Origin: Alphaproteobacteria bacterium
GTDB lineage: Bacteria; Pseudomonadota; Alphaproteobacteria; UBA828
NCBI GenBank assembly: GCA_022826345.1
Contig: JAJDVB010000133.1
Span: 1-14,194 of the forward strand
DNA: 14,194 nt
Reading direction: 5' to 3'
Shown here: piece by piece, positions 1 through 6,599 of the stretch
Numbering within the stretch: the first letter of the stretch is position 1
Layout of the letters: every line of letters starts with the position of its first letter
Made by a program: the position numbers and the translations under genes
Notes under the pieces: generated by a model
Told to the model about the DNA's origin: nothing
What the model saw: only the letters and a program-made list of their open reading frames with translations
The model's database searches: none

Positions 1-393
1 GTAGGCTTCCGCGTGGGTGTCGTCGATGGCGCGGCAGCGGCGCCAGAGGCGGCGTGCCGCCTCGGTGGCGTCGTAGGCGTCGCCCGAGGCCTGGGCCGGC
101 GCAGCCGGCCGGGCGAGGAAAGCGCGGGCCTCGTCGAGCGCCGCGCGAAGCGTCGGCGCGTTGATGCGGTGGCGGATGATGTCGAGCAGATCGCCATGCT
201 GCCCCGCGGCCGCATCGGCGAATTTTCCGGGCGCACCGGGGGGAGCGAGGCGGACGTAGAGGGATCGCCCGCGCCCGCCGTCAAGGTCGCCTGCGACCCA
301 GTACCTGCCCCGGCGGCGTCCGTAGGGCAGGTATCGGCGGCAGACCTCCTCGGCGCGCTCGGCCAGCGCGGCGGCGACGGCGGCCGCGTTCAT
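1..393 (-). CDS. Toprim-type primase-like protein, N-terminal part (cut by window edge)
   Basis: The reading frame opens with ATG at 391-393 and stays open for 131 codons to the left edge, so only the N-terminus is present. The protein begins MNAAAVAAALAERAEEVCRR and continues with RYWVAGDLDG, GRSLYVRL and GKFADAAAGQHGDLLDIIRH. This pattern resembles the N-terminal region of primase-like proteins (DUF7146/Toprim type) found in proteobacterial integrative and conjugative elements. Those proteins have a zinc-finger-like or CHC2-like fold first and a Toprim domain later. The Toprim domain itself lies outside the window and cannot be confirmed. The expected role is priming or replication of the element's DNA. 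It follows ssb on the same strand, about 280 bp downstream, which fits a DNA-processing module. The family is recognised from remembered sequence style, not a search. Confidence 0.6.
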   Translation of the reverse strand, partial: MNAAAVAAALAERAEEVCRRYLPYGRRRGRYWVAGDLDGGRGRSLYVRLAPPGAPGKFADAAAGQHGDLLDIIRHRINAPTLRAALDEARAFLARPAAPAQASGDAYDATEAARRLWRRCRAIDDTHAEAY

Positions 394-672
394 GGTGCGT
401 ACCTGGGGCGTGGGCGGGACCCGGCGAAGCCGGGACCGTGGGCGGAGATGAAGAGCATGGGGACCTCGCTGATCGCTGCGTGGGACGTGCCCGGTCCCGG
501 CCTCACTCTTTCTCCTCGCGGCGCCGGGACGGCGGGCGGCGCGCGAAGCGTGAGCCCCGCCGTCCGGCCTGCGGGGGACTCGGAATACACTGCACAAGAA
601 AGGGCCGACCACGCGCGGGAGGAACGCGTGGCCGGCCCCGGGGCGAGCGCGAGGGAGAGGCGCGCTCAGGAA
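394..672. other. Intergenic region between ssb and the primase gene, rich in inverted repeats
   Basis: No convincing gene is present here. There are at least three inverted repeats. One has 10-bp arms GCCGGGACCG (429-438) and CGGTCCCGGC (492-501). A second has 10-bp arms at 527-536 and 556-565, GGACGGCGGG against CCCGCCGTCC. The third is the terminator-like stem at 602-638, listed separately. A small CCCGGC-gaa-GCCGGG hairpin overlaps the first. A short minus-strand open frame (390-590) crosses the region but has low-complexity composition and overlaps the primase start, so it is not called. Confidence 0.5.
591..638 (-). terminator. Probable Rho-independent terminator downstream of ssb
   Basis: Two 14-bp arms at 602-615 and 625-638 pair with a single mismatch around a 9-nt loop. 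Read on the minus strand, the stem is followed at once by TTTCTTGT. It lies 35 bp downstream of the ssb stop codon and in the right orientation to end that transcript. The T-run is interrupted, so termination strength is uncertain. Confidence 0.6.
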
Positions 673-1119
673 CTAAAACGGCAAGGCCGCGCCGCTGTCA
701 GTCTCGCCGGTGCCGGCTGCGGCCTCCGCCGCCTCACCGTTGACCGGCGCGTTGCCGTTGGCCCCGGCAGGCTTGTCCAAAAACTGGACGCGCGAACCAG
801 GCACCAGCAGGATCTCGGTGGAGAAGCGGTCGCTGTCCTCGCCGTCCTTGCGCCACTTCCTGGTCTGCATCTTGCCCGCGACGTAGACGAGCCGGCCCTT
901 CTTCGCGTGCTTCTCCAGCATGTCGATCAGCCCGCTCTGGAAGCTGACCACCCTGTGCCACTCTGTCCGATCCACCCGCTGGCCTGATTGGCGATCCAGA
1001 TACCCCTCGTCGGTCGCCACCGACATATTGGCGACGCGCCCGCCGGAGGCGAGGTTGCTGATGGTGACGTCCGCACCCAGGCGGCCAATGACTTCTGCGC
1101 GGTTCAGTCCGAAACTCAT
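673..1119 (-). CDS. ssb: Single-stranded DNA-binding protein
   Basis: This OB-fold protein of about 148 residues starts MSFGLNRAEVIGRLGADVT. It contains the typical SSB segments RVANMSVATDE, TEWHRVVSF (with the conserved DNA-stacking Trp) and GRLVYVAGKMQTRKW. A disordered Ala/Gly/Glu-rich linker precedes the C-terminal tip GAALPF. The tip keeps the terminal Pro-Phe that docks partner proteins, but it has lost most of the acidic residues of the usual DDDIPF tail. It would coat ssDNA during replication, recombination or transfer of the element. I chose ATG 1117-1119 because AGGAG (1128-1132) sits 8 nt upstream. An ATG two codons earlier (1125) is only 2 nt from that site. A longer GTG start at 1197 is open but has a badly spaced ribosome site. 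The gene is probably an island paralogue of the chromosomal ssb. Confidence 0.93.
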   Translation of the reverse strand: MSFGLNRAEVIGRLGADVTISNLASGGRVANMSVATDEGYLDRQSGQRVDRTEWHRVVSFQSGLIDMLEKHAKKGRLVYVAGKMQTRKWRKDGEDSDRFSTEILLVPGSRVQFLDKPAGANGNAPVNGEAAEAAAGTGETDSGAALPF

Positions 1120-1366
1120 GGTCATGTCTCCTGTTCTTCCGAGTTCTGACGAAGGTTGCCGAACGGATCGATCACTCTCTTGACCTCCTCCGTTCACCCT
1201 CCTTCAAGCTCCCCTTCCTCTCGCCTGCGGCCTGGTCCGGCGGTGGCCGGCTTCCCGAGGGCCCCGCGAACCGCACCGCCTGTGGCCGCCGTTGTGCCGA
1301 CGCCGATCCTGGATCGGGAAGCTGCCGAACGACCTGGCCCACGGCCTGCCTGCGGCAAGGCCGCGC

Positions 1367-1972
1367 TCATGGGGGAGTGAGCGCCATCAGCGGCACGTTG
1401 GAGAGGAATTCCACCTGGTCGGGCCGCAGCTTGGCGAAGGCGAGGCAGGCGGCGGCTTCGGCCTCGGTCTCGAAGGTCCCCAGCTCCCGCGAGGTCTGCA
1501 CCTCGACCACGGTGATCTGCGGCGGCCAGAGCGCCGCCAGGTGACGCTCGGGCGCGCGCGAGTTGGACCGATATGCGCAGCGCTCACAGCGGGCCGCACC
1601 ACCGGTGCGGACCCCACAATCCACACACGCGCCCCGCGCGCGCCTCGCGACATAGCGTCTCTTCCCGGCGGCGCTTGCCCGCTCGGGACAGACGCGCTCC
1701 TTCTCCAGCGCGAGGCACCGGCCGCAGCGCGACAGGCCTCCGACCGTGGGCTGGTTGCAGCGCACGCAGCGGCTGGCGGCTCTGCGCGCGTCATAGCGCC
1801 GGCGGTCGAGGGCGCGTCTTGCCTCGCGGCACGGCTCGCAGACGGAGCGGCTCTCCTCCGGCCGGCGGCGGCCGCACGATGTGCAAAGTCCCGCCTCCTT
1901 CCACGCCTTCCGCCGCCGCCTGTCGCCGGCGCGGTCGGCGCGTCGGCACTGCTCCGGATCGCGGCCGCCGTA
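1367..1972 (-). pseudogene. Cysteine-rich CxxC-repeat protein, C-terminal fragment (3' part of split gene)
   Basis: In this frame 201 codons are open from TAC (1970-1972), directly after the inserted block, to the stop at 1367. The matching N-terminal part is at 8314-8525. The fragment reads YGGRDPEQCRR and carries three paired-cysteine modules: CTSCG...CEPC, CVRCN...CGRC and CVDCG...CERC. Each is followed by an Arg-rich spacer such as RRRYDARRAA. The end (ITVVEVQTSRELGTFETEAE... FLSNVPLMALT) looks like a small alpha/beta domain. Paired CxxC modules suggest zinc binding, probably with nucleic acid given the Arg content, but the function is not known. An in-frame TAA lies just upstream at 1973-1975, in the inserted DNA. 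The only plausible restart is GTG at 1763-1765, which would give about 132 residues with the first module shortened. The position next to ssb and the primase suggests a DNA-related island function. Confidence 0.8.
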
Positions 1973-1973
1973 T
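1968..1973. repeat. Left copy of 6-bp direct repeat CCGTAT flanking the inserted block
   Basis: CCGTAT here is matched by CCGTAT at 8314-8319. Joining the two gene halves with a single copy restores a continuous reading frame (MPYGGRDPEQC), so one copy is a duplication made by the insertion. The protein frame demands at least CCGTA. The sixth base could be shared by chance. Confidence 0.75.
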
Positions 1974-2303
1974 TAATCCCGAGCTTGGGATTATGAATAG
2001 GCTCTTATCGGTCCTGCGGAGCAGGGCCGATAAGAGCCTTGAGCTGAGCCGCGCGGCACGGCGGCGATGCCAGCTATGGGGAAAGTAACCGCCCGGTGGG
2101 AGTCGATTACGCCGGGGATGGGCAGCCGAGCGAGTTCGACAGAGGCGACGCTGGCGCAAAGCCTGGCGCGGCGGCGGTCCTGGCGACCGCGCGACCGCCG
2201 GAACGGATGGTTCGTCGATGCACGCCGTGATCCGGGCGCAGGGATGACCGTGGCGCGCGGCTCGGCGGGCTGTCATGAGACGTTGACGGGCGACGGCGCA
2301 TCG
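1974..2303. other. Non-coding left end of inserted block
   Basis: No gene is supported here. The stretch begins with TAATCCC-gagctt-GGGATTA (1974-1993), a perfect 7-bp inverted repeat. Next comes the long hairpin at 2000-2038, then about 260 bp up to the transposase stop with no motif I recognise. It is likely the terminal, oriIS-bearing part of the IS91-like element. Confidence 0.5.
2000..2038. repeat. 18-bp stem, 3-nt loop hairpin at the end of the IS91-like element
   Basis: Arm 2000-2017 (GGCTCTTATCGGTCCTGC) pairs with 2021-2038 with a single mismatch, leaving loop GGA. No T-run follows on either strand, so it is a poor terminator candidate. Its place downstream of an HUH transposase fits the hairpin of an IS91-type origin (oriIS), where the enzyme would nick single-stranded DNA. 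Confidence 0.6.
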
Positions 2304-3521
2304 TCATGGCGGTCCGGTCTTCATTGCCCCCATCCCCGCCCGGTGCCTCGGTTCCAGAATGAGGATCTGTCGCAGCGTTCCCTCGCCGCACCGGTCGCAG
2401 ACGGTGATGTCGATCCCGGTCAGACGCAGCATCATCTCCCGCGTCGTCTCCGGCTCGCGCGGTTCGGCGGCCGGCTGGTGAAGCAGCCCTCGGCACAGGG
2501 CGAGCTTGCGCGCCCGGCAGCGATTGGCGAGCAGCCCGTAGTGGCGCAGCCGGGTGAAGCCGCGCGGCAGCACATGCAGCAGGAGACGCCGGATGAACTC
2601 GTCGGCGTCGAGCTGCATCACCTTGACCGTGTTGCCGTCGGCGTAGTCGCGCCATCGGAAGCGAACGCGTTCGCCGTCGAAGTCGACGAGGCGATGGTTG
2701 CCGATGGCGGTCTTGTGGGTGTAGCGCCCGAGATAGGCCAGGACCTGCTCGGCGTCGGCGAACGGGGCCTTGCTGTAGACCACCCAGTCGTGTGATCGCA
2801 GCGCGGTCTTCAGGCACTCGAACTCGCCGCTGTCGTCGCCGCCGGCGGACTTCAGTCGAAGCTCGCCGTCGCGGTGCGCGGCGCCGAGGAAGTCGAGATA
2901 CTTGCCGCGGAAGACCTTGGAGAGCGCGGCCGTGGGGAACAGGAAGCCCTTGCGCGCGGGGGTGAGCCAGCGCTCCCCGTCCGGGCTCAGACCGCCGTCG
3001 GTGACGATGCAGTGGACATGGATGTGCTGCCCCAGAGTCTGCCCCCAGGTATGCAGGACCATGGTGATGCCGAGCTCGCCGCCGAGCCAGCGCGGGTTGC
3101 GGCCGAACTCGAGGAGGGTCTGGGACGCCGCCCGGAAGAGTAGCCGGTAGATCAGCGCCGGGTTGCCCTGGGCGACGGGGTTGAGCTCGTGCGGCAGGGT
3201 GAACACGACATGCCAGTAGCCGATGTCGAGCAGATCGGCGCACTGACGCTCGACCCATCGGGCCTGCGAGAGCGTCTGGCACTTGGGGCAGTGACGGTTC
3301 CGGCACGAGGCGTACTGAATGGTCACCGCCCCGCAGCGATCGCACTCCGCCTTGAACCCGCCGAGCGCGGCGGTACGGCAGTTCACCAGCGCGTCGACGA
3401 CCCGCTGCTGCTGGGCCGAGAGGCGATGGGATTCATCATACGCATCGCCTCGCTCGCGCAGGATGTCCGCCACCTCCAGCGCCGGCCGGGCGGTCGGCGC
3501 CGCGTGGCCGGCATGGGCCAC
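2304..3521 (-). CDS. IS91-family HUH/Y2 transposase
   Basis: The protein has 405 residues, a normal length for the family. An N-terminal zinc-binding region shows C60-x2-C63, then SCRNRHCPKCQ (C73, C78, C81). The HUH metal-binding motif is HIHVH at residues 166-170. The two catalytic tyrosines are in YLGRY (Y263 and Y267), the YxxxY signature of IS91-type rolling-circle transposases. A second cysteine pair, CDRCG at 375-379, lies near the end. The enzyme would nick one strand at oriIS and drive one-ended rolling-circle transposition. The start is GTG 3519-3521, only 3 bp after the stop of the upstream integrase, so the two are probably translated from one transcript. An ATG at 3514 is out of frame. 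All expected catalytic residues are present, so the gene appears intact. Confidence 0.92.
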   Translation of the reverse strand: MAHAGHAAPTARPALEVADILRERGDAYDESHRLSAQQQRVVDALVNCRTAALGGFKAECDRCGAVTIQYASCRNRHCPKCQTLSQARWVERQCADLLDIGYWHVVFTLPHELNPVAQGNPALIYRLLFRAASQTLLEFGRNPRWLGGELGITMVLHTWGQTLGQHIHVHCIVTDGGLSPDGERWLTPARKGFLFPTAALSKVFRGKYLDFLGAAHRDGELRLKSAGGDDSGEFECLKTALRSHDWVVYSKAPFADAEQVLAYLGRYTHKTAIGNHRLVDFDGERVRFRWRDYADGNTVKVMQLDADEFIRRLLLHVLPRGFTRLRHYGLLANRCRARKLALCRGLLHQPAAEPREPETTREMMLRLTGIDITVCDRCGEGTLRQILILEPRHRAGMGAMKTGPP

Positions 3522-3524
3522 CGG

Positions 3525-4376
3525 TCAGCCCTGGGCAGGACGCGGGAACTCCAGCAGGTCCAGGGGCGACGGGGTGGCGGAGGTCTTGTCCTGGGCCAGA
3601 TGCAGGTAGCGCATGGTCGAGCGGATCGAGCTGTGCCCGAGCCGGCGCTGAATGACGTGCAGCTCGACGCCGGCCTCGAGGAGCCCGGTGGCGTAGCAAT
3701 GACGCAGCGTGTGGATCCCGCCCGGCTTGTCGATCCCGGCCTTCTCCTTGGCTCGATCGTAAATGTTCGCCACCCCATGGCGCGTCATCGGATGATCGTA
3801 ATGACCGGGGAACAGCCAGTGCTTGGGGCGCATACGGCGCCAGTACTCGCGCAGCTCGTCCAGCAGGCGGGGCGAGAGCGGGACGTAGCGGTCCTTGTTG
3901 CCCTTGCCCTGGTCGACGCGCACGCTCATCCGCTGCGAGTCGATATCGCTGATCTTGAAGCGACCGAGCTCGCTCGCCCGAAGCCCCGCGGCATAGGCCG
4001 TCATCAGCAGGGCCCGGTGCTTGCGGTTGGTGGTGACGCCGAACAGCCGGACCAGCTCGTCGTGGTTGAGGAGCTCGGGCAGGACCGAAGGCGTCTTGGC
4101 GCCCGGCAGGTAGAAATGCGGGTCGGGCAGGCCGAGCGTGATGCGGTAGAAGAAGCGGATGCCGTGGCGGGCGCAGTTGCAGCTCTGCCAGGTCAACCCG
4201 CGCTCGTCGTGCAGGAAGATCAGGTAGTCCTGGACTTCCTGGGCCGAGATCCGGTCCGGGCTGCGGCCGTAATGGCAGGCGAGGCCGGAGACGGAGTTCA
4301 GGTAGGACTTCTTGGTGTTCTCGGCGAGGCCGCGGACGGTCATGTCGTTGACCATGCGTTGCCGAAGCTGTGTCAT
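3525..4376 (-). CDS. Tyrosine recombinase/integrase accompanying the IS91-type transposase
   Basis: This 283-residue tyrosine recombinase has an N-terminal SAM-like core-binding domain (about 1-90), starting with TVRGLAENTKKSYLNSVSGL. The catalytic domain shows R133 (AAGLRASEL), K158 (QGKGNKDRYVPL), H222-x2-R225 (IHTLRHCYAT), H248 (RRLGHSS) and nucleophile Y257 (MRYLHLA). All catalytic positions are filled. A ribosome site GGGAG lies 7 nt before ATG 4374-4376. It sits immediately upstream of the HUH transposase on the same strand. Integrase genes in this position are known in a subset of IS91-like elements, where their role is unclear. It is clearly different in sequence from the three RIT recombinases to its right. 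Confidence 0.9.
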   Translation of the reverse strand: MTQLRQRMVNDMTVRGLAENTKKSYLNSVSGLACHYGRSPDRISAQEVQDYLIFLHDERGLTWQSCNCARHGIRFFYRITLGLPDPHFYLPGAKTPSVLPELLNHDELVRLFGVTTNRKHRALLMTAYAAGLRASELGRFKISDIDSQRMSVRVDQGKGNKDRYVPLSPRLLDELREYWRRMRPKHWLFPGHYDHPMTRHGVANIYDRAKEKAGIDKPGGIHTLRHCYATGLLEAGVELHVIQRRLGHSSIRSTMRYLHLAQDKTSATPSPLDLLEFPRPAQG

Positions 4377-4595
4377 CGGGCGTCTCCCTTTTGGTCCGAT
4401 CGGTCACGAAAAGCACGCCCATGCTCTTGCTCGTGGGCGTTGGTGACTATCGATCGTCCAGGGAGAACGGGGACCGAACCGCGCGCCGTCACGTCTGGCG
4501 GACGGTCTCAGGCGGCTGGCCTGCTGTGGAGGGATCGCTCCGAATACCCCGCGCGCAGGACACCCCGCCGCGGAACGCGGCTCAGTTCAACTACC
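4377..4595. promoter_or_regulatory. Upstream end of the IS91-like element (leader of the integrase operon; possible terIS side)
   Basis: These 219 bp separate the integrase start from the RIT inverted repeat. A 7-bp inverted repeat ACGCCCA/TGGGCGT (4415-4421 and 4434-4440) and the palindrome CCGATCGG sit close upstream of the integrase, where a promoter or operator would be expected. I see no clear -35/-10 pair. The terIS end of the element should lie in this stretch but cannot be placed exactly. GTTC (4585-4588) occurs 8 bp before the RIT end. Confidence 0.35.
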
Positions 4596-4701
4596 GTAAT
4601 GCCGACAAGGGCCTAATGCCGAGTGAGGTTCAGGAATCGGCAGATTGTCGGGGACTACCTGCGGATTTACTCGGCATTAATCCTCGCCGTCACTTGCCGC
4701 C
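4596..4701 (+). repeat. RIT terminal inverted repeat, left copy (106 bp, perfect)
   Basis: The sequence is identical to the reverse complement of 8209-8314 over all 106 bases. The match breaks at 4702 on the inner side and at 4595 on the outer side. It contains the box TAATGCCGA at 4597-4605 and again at 4614-4622, and its inverted form at 4671-4679 (TCGGCATTA). TAATGCCGAGT (4614-4624) pairs with ACTCGGCATTA (4669-4679). The inner end covers the last codons and the stop of the third recombinase gene. Confidence 0.95.
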
Positions 4702-5682
4702 GAGCATGTCTAGCAGACTGTCCCTGGCATCTGGGAAAGCTCCGGGCTGGATTGAGGGTGGCGCGTTGTTCGCCAGGATTTCCAGTTTCTCGACCGGGCT
4801 GGCCCGCAGGTAGATTTCGGTGGTCTTCAGGTCTGCGTGACCGAGCCAGATGGAGACCTTTCTGATGTCTCCGGTGGCATGCAGGATCGTCATTGCGGTC
4901 GTGTGACGGATCACATGCGGGGTGATTCGCTTAGTCTTTAGCGATGGAAGCGCCTGTGTTGCCGTGACGACATGCCGGTCGAGGATGTATGTAAACCCGT
5001 CCGGGCTCATCGCCCGCCCGCGGGCGTTGAGGAAGAGGTAGCGGTTGTTGACCGGCGGCCGGACGTCGAGCCACTCATTGATGGCGATCTTCGTTTCCTT
5101 CCACAGCGGCAGTTCGCGCTCGCGCCGTCCTTTGCCCAGGATGCGGATAGTCTCAAGCTGGGGACCCGACAGGCTGTCGAGCGTAAGCGTGGTGAGTTCC
5201 GACACCCGCAACCCGGCGGCGTAGCACAGGTGCAGCATCGCCCGGTCGCGCAGGCCCGCCACCGTCGCGGTATCCGGCGCATCAAGGATCGCCTGCATCT
5301 CGCTTCGTTCGAGCCAGTCGATCAGGGGCTTGTCGGCGCGTTTCTGCGGGATGGCGCGCACCTGCAAGGCGAGGTCGAGGCAGCTCGGCACTCGGTATTC
5401 GAGATAGCGGAAGAAGGATTTGATCGCGGCGAGACGGATATTACGGGTGCCGACGCTGTTCTCGCGATCCTTCTCCAGGGAATCGAGGAAAGCCACCAGG
5501 AGCGCCACCGTCAGGTGCTCGATCTTCAGAACGCAGGGGCGCAGCTTGGTCTTCTCGGCCGCGTAGAGGACAAGGAGGCGGAAGCACTCGGTGTAGCTCT
5601 GCACGGTATGTCGGCTGAATCGGCGCTCGTTGGGGAGATACTCCCGCAGGAAGGCGGCGAGATGGGGGGCAAGATCGGTCAT
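4690..5682 (-). CDS. ritC: RIT tyrosine recombinase, third gene
   Basis: This 330-residue tyrosine recombinase has an N-terminal core-binding domain of about 1-110 (HTVQSYTECFRLLVLYAAE). The catalytic set is R159 (AAGLRVSEL), K184 (LGKGRRERELPL), H256-x2-R259 (PHVIRHTTA), H282 (WLGHADLKTT) and Y291 (EIYLRA). Its ATG overlaps the stop of the second recombinase as ATGA, so translation is probably coupled. Its stop codon and last codons (LGGK end) lie inside the left 106-bp inverted repeat, which ties the gene to the element's boundary. Members of the trio are thought to act together in strand exchange at the element's ends, but the exact roles are not established. The symbol is given by position in the trio. 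Confidence 0.88.
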   Translation of the reverse strand: MTDLAPHLAAFLREYLPNERRFSRHTVQSYTECFRLLVLYAAEKTKLRPCVLKIEHLTVALLVAFLDSLEKDRENSVGTRNIRLAAIKSFFRYLEYRVPSCLDLALQVRAIPQKRADKPLIDWLERSEMQAILDAPDTATVAGLRDRAMLHLCYAAGLRVSELTTLTLDSLSGPQLETIRILGKGRRERELPLWKETKIAINEWLDVRPPVNNRYLFLNARGRAMSPDGFTYILDRHVVTATQALPSLKTKRITPHVIRHTTAMTILHATGDIRKVSIWLGHADLKTTEIYLRASPVEKLEILANNAPPSIQPGAFPDARDSLLDMLGGK

Positions 5683-6599
5683 CGGTCCCTCCCATTCATA
5701 TGCGCCTGTTCTGCGGCTTCCGCGATGCCGCGCAGCAGGGCCGGTGTCGCCTCCAGGTACCAGTAGGTTGCTGCGATATCGACATGGCCGAGGTAGGTGG
5801 CGAGGGCCAACATGTGACGGCCAGGGTCGGCGTCAGGCTCCAGGTTCTCGAGAGATCGGACGGCAAAGCTGTGCCGCAACGAATGCGGCGACGGCCCGCG
5901 TTTCGCACCGGGTTCGCGGATTCCCGTTTGTTCGGCTAGCTTGTGGAACACTGCTGACACGCGGGTCTGGCTAGGGGGCCGGCCGGTGCCAAGCACGAAC
6001 AGATGCCTGTCCTGGGTTTTCTCCTTGTGTCGCACCATGAGATAGCGGTTCAGAGCATCCTGGGTAGTCGGGTGTAGCGCCACCAGCCGGGACTTGCCGA
6101 ACTTGGTGTCGAGGACGACGAGGCCGTCGGGAGAGATGTCGTCCAATGTCAATGCCCGGGCTTCACCGATGCGCAGCCCGGTCGCCGCGACCAGTCCGAA
6201 CATGTAATGCCAGGTGAGCGGCGCGATGGTGCCGGCAGGCGGCAAGGAAAGCGCGGCCGTCAGGATATTCCGGATCTGTTCGATCGATATCAGATGCGGA
6301 GGAGGTCTCCCGGAAGAGTCGGGACCGAAGGCGTCCCGCGGGGGCACCTCGTGGCGTTCATCCTCGGCGTGCAGCCATCGAGAGAATGCATGCACCGTGT
6401 GCAGTTTTTTCACCGACCGAGGCTGTGACGGCGCAGCCGATGCCCACTCAAGGACGGTCTCGGAACGAATGAGTGTTTCGTTGCGCTCGGCGGCGAAGCG
6501 CGCAAAATTCTCCAGGGTCAAGGCTTGCGTCTTGAACCGGTAGCCGAGCTTCTGCTTCACCGCGACGAACCGTGCGACGTGGTCCGAGATCGCTGTCAT
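5679..6599 (-). CDS. ritB: RIT tyrosine recombinase, second gene
   Basis: This 306-residue tyrosine recombinase begins MTAISDHVARFVAVKQKLGY, followed by a core-binding domain to about residue 90. The catalytic residues are R143 (ATGLRIGEA), K169 (KFGKSRLVAL), H239-x2-R242 (PHSLRHSFA), H272 (YLGHVDIAAT) and nucleophile Y281 (YWYLEA). The start overlaps the stop of the first recombinase by 4 bp (ATGA at 6596-6599), and its own end overlaps the third gene in the same way. Such tight coupling suggests that equal amounts of the three proteins are needed. The symbol is given by position in the trio. Confidence 0.88.
   Translation of the reverse strand: MTAISDHVARFVAVKQKLGYRFKTQALTLENFARFAAERNETLIRSETVLEWASAAPSQPRSVKKLHTVHAFSRWLHAEDERHEVPPRDAFGPDSSGRPPPHLISIEQIRNILTAALSLPPAGTIAPLTWHYMFGLVAATGLRIGEARALTLDDISPDGLVVLDTKFGKSRLVALHPTTQDALNRYLMVRHKEKTQDRHLFVLGTGRPPSQTRVSAVFHKLAEQTGIREPGAKRGPSPHSLRHSFAVRSLENLEPDADPGRHMLALATYLGHVDIAATYWYLEATPALLRGIAEAAEQAHMNGRDR

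Larger units (their letters stand above)
1974..4596 (-). mobile_element. IS91-family-like element with accessory tyrosine integrase (limits approximate)
   Basis: This segment holds a transposase with the HUH and YxxxY signatures of IS91-family elements and, just upstream, a tyrosine integrase. Some IS91 relatives are known to carry such a gene pair. IS91 elements move by rolling-circle replication and normally make no target duplication. The 3' side of the transposase gene (left) is where oriIS is expected, and a strong 18-bp hairpin lies there at 2000-2038. CTTG at 1984-1987 (CAAG on the minus strand) next to a possible end matches the tetranucleotide preference reported for IS91. The exact ends could not be fixed from sequence alone. 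The right limit is taken as the start of the RIT inverted repeat. Confidence 0.6.

Noticed and set aside
13..987. Plus-strand open frame of 324 codons
   Set aside because: It overlaps the primase-like start and ssb on the other strand and is Arg/Ala/Gly-rich without motifs.
2107..3345. Minus-strand open frame of 412 codons in a second frame of the transposase gene
   Set aside because: The other minus-strand frame carries the HUH, YxxxY and cysteine motifs. This one is Arg/Pro-rich and motif-free.
3189..4616. Plus-strand open frame of 475 codons
   Set aside because: It lies opposite the IS91-type transposase and the integrase, both of which have full catalytic motifs. Its protein has no recognisable domain, so it is an antisense shadow in GC-rich DNA.
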